From: Hyphomicrobiales bacterium
GTDB lineage: Bacteria; Pseudomonadota; Alphaproteobacteria; Rhizobiales; Beijerinckiaceae
Assembly: GCA_028290285.1 (NCBI GenBank)
Contig: JAQGKD010000069.1
Location: 1-64,000, forward strand
DNA: 64,000 nt
Direction of reading: 5' to 3'
This document shows positions 59,544 to 64,000 of the stretch, piece by piece. Made by a program: the position numbers and the translations under genes. Numbering within the stretch: the stretch's first letter is position 1; each line of letters begins with the position of its first letter. Below the pieces are notes generated by a model. That model was not told the DNA's origin. It ran no database searches and saw only the letters and a list, made by a program, of their open reading frames with translations.

Positions 59544-60545
59544 ATGATACGCAAAATCGTCACAGCCATGGGCCTGCTCGCTGCCGTCGTCCTGCCGAAT
59601 GTGGCTGCCGCACAGACTGAAGTGAAGATCGGCATCGGCTTCGGCGTCGGCTTCCTGCCCATGTTCATCGCCGACGAAATGAAGCTCGTCGAAAAGCAGG
59701 CCAAGGCGGCCGGTCTCGACGTCACCGCCAGCTACCGGCGCTTCTCGGGCTCCTCGGCCATGCAAGATGCCGTGCTTTCGGGCTCTGTCGATGTGGGCGT
59801 GTATGGCGTTGCCGCCATGCTCATCGCCTGGGACAAGGCACGCAACACGCCGCAGCAGATTTTTGGCATCGCGGGCGTGAATTCGAGCCCGCTCGTGCTC
59901 GTCGCCAACAAGCCCGACGCCAAGACGATCCAGGATCTGGCGCCCACCGACAAGATCGCCATGCCCGCGCTCGTCTCCCCACAGATGTACGCGCTGCAGA
60001 TGATCGCCGAGAAGATCTACGGCAAGGGACAGCAGGACAAGCTGAAGCCGCAGGTCGTAGCCCTCCCGCACCCGGAATCGCTGAACGCCATGCTGACGGG
60101 CGGCACCGAGGTGAAAGCCTATTTCTCGACGCCGCCTTTCACGCAGCTCGTGCTCGACAGCGGCAAGGCGAAGGCCATCGCCTCCTCGGAAGACGCCTTC
60201 GGCGGCCGCTCGACTTTCCTCGCGGCTGGCGCCACGAAGAAGTGGCTCGAGGCCAACCCGAAAATGGCTGATGTCCTCGTCAAGGCCATCGACGAGGCCA
60301 GCGACATCATCCGCAAGGACCCGAAAAAGGCCGCTGAAATTTACCTCAAGATCGAGCCCTCCAAGCTGCTCGACCAGGCCCGCGTCGAAGCCATGCTGAA
60401 GTCCATGCCCGACGATTTCGGCACGCCCGTCTACGGCGTGAAGACGCTGGCGGATTTCATGGGCCGTGTCGGCGGCATCAAGAACATCCCGGCCAAATGG
60501 TCTGACGTTTTCGTGCCCGCGCTGCACGCCTCCGCCAGCAACTGA
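59544..60545 (+). CDS. NMT1/TauA-type ABC substrate-binding protein 1
   Basis: 333 residues with a signal peptide (about 1-24, ends A-A-A-Q). Mature start V-K-I-G-I-G-F-G-V-G-F-L-P-M-F-I-A-D-E-M-K-L-V. Aromatic sulfonate/nitrate/taurine-type periplasmic protein. It precedes the ATPase and permease genes of the same importer. A hairpin after the stop (60566-60588) may raise its expression over the membrane parts. Ligand unknown; given the operon, an aromatic acid is plausible. Confidence 0.93.
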   Translation: MIRKIVTAMGLLAAVVLPNVAAAQTEVKIGIGFGVGFLPMFIADEMKLVEKQAKAAGLDVTASYRRFSGSSAMQDAVLSGSVDVGVYGVAAMLIAWDKARNTPQQIFGIAGVNSSPLVLVANKPDAKTIQDLAPTDKIAMPALVSPQMYALQMIAEKIYGKGQQDKLKPQVVALPHPESLNAMLTGGTEVKAYFSTPPFTQLVLDSGKAKAIASSEDAFGGRSTFLAAGATKKWLEANPKMADVLVKAIDEASDIIRKDPKKAAEIYLKIEPSKLLDQARVEAMLKSMPDDFGTPVYGVKTLADFMGRVGGIKNIPAKWSDVFVPALHASASN

Positions 60546-60565
60546 TCTCCTGAAGCATCGTGAAC

Positions 60566-60588
60566 GGCCGGCCCGCGTTGGGCCGGCC
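60566..60588 (+). terminator. Hairpin after binding-protein gene
   Basis: A perfect 9-bp stem (GGCCGGCCC/GGGCCGGCC) around GCGTT, between the binding-protein stop and the ATPase start, with no T-run. It is analogous to the hairpin in the TRAP operon. Confidence 0.65.
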
Positions 60589-60603
60589 CAACGAGAGACC
60601 AAT

Positions 60604-61421
60604 ATGTCGGACATCGTAGACGTGAATACGGCTGAAGCCCTCGCGACGCCGCCCGCCGCGCCGCTGATGCGCGTCGAGGGCGTGACCCTGCAATACAAGA
60701 CGCCCGATCATCTGGTCACCGCGACCTATCGCGTGAGTTTCGACATCCATCACCGGGAGCGCCTTGTGCTGCTCGGCCCCTCGGGCTGCGGCAAGTCCAC
60801 TCTGCTCAAGGCCATCGCGGGCTTTCTGACACCCGTCGAGGGGCGCATCACGCTCAAGGACCGCGTCGTAACAGCCCCCGGCCCGGACCGCATGATGGTG
60901 TTCCAGGAATTCGACCAGCTGCTGCCGTGGAAGACGGTGGGCGCCAATGTCGCCTATCCCATGCTCATCAACGGCATCCGCAAGGATGAGGCGCATGCGC
61001 GTGCGCTGGAGGCGCTCGCCAAGGTCAATCTCACGAAATTCGTCGATGCCTTCCCCCACATGCTCTCGGGCGGCATGAAACAGCGCGTCGCCATCGCCCG
61101 GGCCATGGCGATGAAACCCGACGTTTTGCTGATGGACGAGCCCTACGCGGCGCTCGACGCGCTGACGCGCCGCAAGATGCAGGACGAGCTGCTGCAGCTC
61201 TGGGAGGACGTGGCTTCACGCTCGTCTTCGTCACTCATTCCATTGAGGAGGCCGTCGTGGTCGGCTCCCGTGTCGTCGTGCTCTCGCCCCATCCGGGGCA
61301 GGTGCGTGCCGAACTGAACTGCCACGACCTCGGCTTCGGCCATCGCGACAGCCCCGAATTCGGCCGGCTGACCAACCGCATCACGCACATGCTCTTCGAT
61401 GACAACTCAGTCGCGCATTGA
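60604..61421 (+). pseudogene. ABC importer ATPase with a 1-nt frameshift
   Basis: From the ATG at 60604 the TauB/SsuB-type ATPase reads normally: Walker A G-P-S-G-C-G-K-S-T, Q-loop F-Q-E-F-D-Q, signature L-S-G-G-M-K-Q-R, Walker B L-L-M-D-E-P-Y. At about 61211-61214 (GTGGCTTC) one G appears to be missing. The zero frame then continues as junk to 61317. Adding one base restores G-F-T-L-V-F-V-T-H-S-I-E-E-A, including the switch His, and a natural end at 61419-61421. The 818-nt length is one short of a whole number of codons. Either a real mutation that disables the importer or a sequencing error. Confidence 0.9.
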
Positions 61422-61431
61422 GGACGACAGG

Positions 61432-62316
61432 ATGAACGCCATGCCCCGCATGACACCGCCGGTCCGTCCGGAATTCGAATATGACGTGACGGTGCCCGCC
61501 GAACTCGGCGACGTCGCAAAGCCATTGTCGCCGATGGAGAAGCTCGTCGAGAACACCGCCGTGCGTCGCGGCGTGATCCTCATCTGCATCGCGCTCGTCT
61601 GGGAGGCCTATGGCCGCTGGCTGCAAAGCCCGCTGACCTTCCCGACTTTCCTCGACACGCTCGAAGCCTTGAGGGACGGCATCGCATCAGGCGTCATTCC
61701 GCAGCGCCTCTCGGTCACGTTGCAAACGCTGGTCGTGGGCTATGCCATTGGTCTCGTGGTGGCCGCCGTGCTGACCACGGTGGCGGTCACGAGCCGCATC
61801 GGCACGGACCTGCTCTCGACCTTCACGGCCATGTTCAACCCCTTGCCCGCGATCGCGCTGCTGCCGCTCGCCCTGCTCTGGTTCGGCTTGGGCCGTCCCT
61901 CGCTTATCTTCGTCATCGTGCATTCGGTGCTGTGGGCGGTGGCGCTCAACATGCACTCGGGCTTCCTCGCCGTGTCCGACACCTTGCGCATGGCGGGCCG
62001 TACGTTTGGGTTGAAGGGCATGCGCTTCGTGCTCGGCATCCTCATTCCCGCCGCCTTCCCGGCCATTCTCGCAGGTCTGAAAATCGGCTGGGCCTTTGCC
62101 TGGCGTACGCTGATCGCAGCCGAACTGGTCTTCGGCGTGTCCTCGGGCCAGGGCGGCCTCGGCTGGTACATTTTCGAGAACCGCAACACGCTCGACACGG
62201 CCGCCGTCTTCGCCGGCCTGCTCACAGTGATGGCGGTCGGCCTGCTCGTGGAAGCCGTCATCTTTCGCGTCATCGAAGCGAAAACCGTCCGGCGCTGGGG
62301 GATGCAGCGCGGGTAG
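61432..62316 (+). CDS. ABC importer permease (TauC/SsuC family)
   Basis: 294 residues from the ATG at 61432. A polar N-terminal tail of about 50 residues is followed by six membrane helices. The EAA loop near L-G-I-L-I-P-A-A-F-P-A-I-L-A-G-L-K-I-G couples to the ATPase. Family blocks F-N-P-L-P-A-I-A-L-L-P-L-A-L-L-W-F-G-L-G are clear. It lies between the ATPase and a second binding-protein gene. Confidence 0.94.
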   Translation: MNAMPRMTPPVRPEFEYDVTVPAELGDVAKPLSPMEKLVENTAVRRGVILICIALVWEAYGRWLQSPLTFPTFLDTLEALRDGIASGVIPQRLSVTLQTLVVGYAIGLVVAAVLTTVAVTSRIGTDLLSTFTAMFNPLPAIALLPLALLWFGLGRPSLIFVIVHSVLWAVALNMHSGFLAVSDTLRMAGRTFGLKGMRFVLGILIPAAFPAILAGLKIGWAFAWRTLIAAELVFGVSSGQGGLGWYIFENRNTLDTAAVFAGLLTVMAVGLLVEAVIFRVIEAKTVRRWGMQRG

Positions 62317-62359
62317 GTCGAACAGAGCCCGCACACGGGCCGTAACTGGAGGAAATGCA

Positions 62360-63358
62360 ATGCGTGGGTCCAAACTCCTGCGAGCGGCGCTCTTCGCCGG
62401 CCTCGCTCTTTCCGCCACCATCCAGGTCGCGGCAGCAGCCGAACCCTTCAAGGTCGTGGCCTTCGCCGGCGCGTCCAACTGGCCCTTCTGGGTCGGTCAG
62501 GAGAAGGGCTTTTTCCAGAAGCAGGGCCTCGACGTCGCGCTCGCGATCACGCCCAATTCGACGGAAATGGCCAAGAACCTCTTCAACGGCGTCTTCGATC
62601 TCGCGCTGACCTCGGTCGACAACATCGTCGCCTATGACGAGGGACAGGGCGAGACCGACCTCGGCGGCCCCGCCGATTTCGTCGCGCTCTTCGGAGTCGA
62701 CAACGGCCTGCTGCACGTCATGGTCGCCCCCGAGGTAAAGACCTTCGCGGACCTCAAGGGCAAGACGCTCTCGGTCGACGCCATGACGACCGGCTTCGCC
62801 TTCGTGCTGCGCGACGCGCTCGCCAAGAATGGCGTCGATGAGAAAGACGTGACGTGGGTGAAGGTCGGCGGCGGCGCACAGCGCCTGCAGGCACTACTCG
62901 AGAACAAGCAGGCAGGCACCCTGCTCAACACGCCGCTCGATCTCGCGGCCGAGGCCAAGGGCTTCGTTCGTCTGCAGAACTCGTCGCAGGCGCTGGGCGC
63001 CTATCAGGGCATCGTCGCCACCACACGGCGCGGCGCGGCAGCCGCCAAGCGGGCGCAGATCGTCGCCTTCACGAAAGCATTCAAAGCATCGGTGGATTGG
63101 CTGGCCGACCCAGCCAACCGCGAGGAAGCCATAGCTATGCTCAGCAAGAACATGCGCGGCATGGAGCGCCCGCAGGCTGAACTCGCCTACACCAAGCTGC
63201 TCGACCCCAAGAGCGGCATCTATCGCGACCTGCGCATCGATCGCGACGGCATGAAGACGGTGCTGCGCCTGCGCAGCACCTACGCGGAGCCGAAGAAGGT
63301 GCTCACCGATCCCGAGCGTTACATCGACGATAGCTATCGCACAGAGGCGATGAAATAA
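62360..63358 (+). CDS. NMT1/TauA-type ABC substrate-binding protein 2
   Basis: 332 residues, signal peptide about 1-26 (ends V-A-A-A-A). The mature part has F-A-G-A-S-N-W-P-F-W-V-G-Q-E-K-G-F-F-Q-K-Q-G-L-D-V and T-S-V-D-N-I-V-A-Y-D-E-G-Q. It is clearly distinct from the first binding protein (59544). Two binding proteins flanking one permease suggest a broadened ligand range. Last gene of the operon; a GC-rich terminator follows. Confidence 0.93.
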   Translation: MRGSKLLRAALFAGLALSATIQVAAAAEPFKVVAFAGASNWPFWVGQEKGFFQKQGLDVALAITPNSTEMAKNLFNGVFDLALTSVDNIVAYDEGQGETDLGGPADFVALFGVDNGLLHVMVAPEVKTFADLKGKTLSVDAMTTGFAFVLRDALAKNGVDEKDVTWVKVGGGAQRLQALLENKQAGTLLNTPLDLAAEAKGFVRLQNSSQALGAYQGIVATTRRGAAAAKRAQIVAFTKAFKASVDWLADPANREEAIAMLSKNMRGMERPQAELAYTKLLDPKSGIYRDLRIDRDGMKTVLRLRSTYAEPKKVLTDPERYIDDSYRTEAMK

Positions 63359-63367
63359 CCGACCTAG

Positions 63368-63393
63368 CCGCGCCCCAGTTCAGCGGGGCGCGG
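63368..63393 (+). terminator. Terminator-like hairpin at operon B end
   Basis: CCGCGCCCC (63368-63376) pairs perfectly with GGGGCGCGG (63385-63393), 8-nt loop, right after the last operon B gene. No T-run. Confidence 0.65.
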
Positions 63394-63459
63394 CGAACCC
63401 ATCCGCCTGTCGAAACGTTGCCGGTCTGGAATCCCGCAGGCAGGCGACAGGTGGCATGG

Positions 63460-64000
63460 ATGATCAACGACCTCTGGTACAAGAACGCGATCATCTATTG
63501 CCTGTCGGTCGGCACCTACATGGACTCCAACGCCGACGGGGTCGGTGACTTCTCGGGCCTCATGCGCCGCCTCGACTACATCAGCGGGCTCGGCGTCACG
63601 GCCGTCTGGCTGATGCCGTTCCAGACATCTCCATGCCGCGACGACGGCTACGATGTCGCCGATTATTACAATGTCGATCCACGCTACGGTACGCTCGGCG
63701 ATTTCGTGGAATTCACCCACGCCGCCAAACAGCGCGGTATCCGCGTCATCATCGATCTCGTGGTCAACCACACCTCGGACCAGCATCCCTGGTTCAAGGC
63801 CGCGCGACGCAATCCGGATTCGAAGTATCGCGACTGGTATGTCTGGTCGAAGAAAAAGCCCAAAAACGCAGACGAGGGCATGGTCTTCCCCGGCGTCCAG
63901 AAAAGCACATGGACGCGCGACGAGGTTGCGAAGGAATATTACTTCCACCGCTTCTACGATTTCCAGCCGGACCTGAACACGTCGAACCCGCATGTGCAGG
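63460..64000 (+). CDS. GH13 alpha-amylase-family protein, partial (trehalose synthase-like)
   Basis: The first 180 residues of a GH13 enzyme run off the window. Visible features: W-Y-K-N-A-I-I-Y at the start, D-S-N-A-D-G-V-G-D-F-S-G-L, the region G-V-T-A-V-W-L-M-P-F, D-D-G-Y-D-V-A-D-Y, and conserved region I (I-D-L-V-V-N-H-T-S). The early W-Y-K-N-A-I-I-Y and the D-W-Y-V-W-S segment favour trehalose synthase/alpha-glucosyltransferase relatives. Catalytic residues lie beyond the edge. The ATG at 63460 is chosen; a GTG at 63451 is in frame. Confidence 0.9.
   Translation, partial: MINDLWYKNAIIYCLSVGTYMDSNADGVGDFSGLMRRLDYISGLGVTAVWLMPFQTSPCRDDGYDVADYYNVDPRYGTLGDFVEFTHAAKQRGIRVIIDLVVNHTSDQHPWFKAARRNPDSKYRDWYVWSKKKPKNADEGMVFPGVQKSTWTRDEVAKEYYFHRFYDFQPDLNTSNPHVQ

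Overview
The window looks like a chromosome segment of an alphaproteobacterium, probably of the order Hyphomicrobiales (Rhizobiales; Bosea-, Methylobacterium- or Beijerinckiaceae-like). This is an inference from the high GC content, the rhizobial-type order of the type III secretion genes, and the abundance of TRAP, TTT and ABC uptake systems with BKACE-type catabolic enzymes. No rRNA, tRNA, integrase or CRISPR array was seen.

Region 1 (1-9504) concerns pyruvate and C2-C3 metabolism. A CstA-family transporter (partial, minus strand) diverges from a large SSS-symporter/PAS/histidine kinase fused to a degenerate receiver. Its LuxR-type response regulator partner overlaps it by 4 bp and is followed by a complete pyruvate carboxylase.

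Region 2 (9883-24768) is a type III secretion island with the rhizobial gene order nolB-rhcJ-nolU-nolV-rhcN-sctO-rhcQ-R-S-T-U. It is preceded by sctD, sctV, several tiny ORFs (needle/rod candidates), a split-secretin N-domain protein (RhcC1-like), an OmpR-type regulator with no phosphoacceptor Asp, and two unrecognised minus-strand genes. Three features are unusual: SctU has lost the NPTH autocleavage motif (T-G-K-T in its place), SctJ ends without a membrane anchor in an out-of-frame overlap with SctK, and no secretin channel domain is present in the window.

Region 3 (24765-39224, minus strand) holds a cyclopropane-fatty-acyl-phospholipid synthase and a 4357-residue haemagglutinin-type (TPS) secreted adhesin. 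The adhesin is built of autotransporter-type beta-strand repeats and YDG/MBG modules and contains long in-frame DNA duplications. No TpsB partner is visible.

Region 4 (39.5-63.4 kb) is a dense catabolic and uptake cluster. Operon A (minus, 45578 to 41691) encodes cyclase, cupin, SDR, 3-hydroxyacyl-CoA-type dehydrogenase and BKACE. Operon C (plus, 46703 to 52697) encodes a TRAP transporter, a D-2-hydroxyacid dehydrogenase, an M24-fold protein lacking metal ligands, and a gamma-resorcylate-decarboxylase-like amidohydrolase. An IclR regulator lies between them, with related operator-like half-sites on both sides. Operon B (plus, from 55544) encodes hydroxyquinol-type intradiol dioxygenase, SDR, BKACE, MDR reductase, cupin and an ABC importer with two binding proteins. 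A divergent LacI-family gene controls it through two perfect 14-bp palindromes. Operons A and B share a BKACE+SDR+cupin module, and B suggests a hydroxyquinol route ending in a BKACE step. The importer ATPase carries a 1-nt frameshift. The window ends inside a GH13 glucosidase/trehalose-synthase-like gene.
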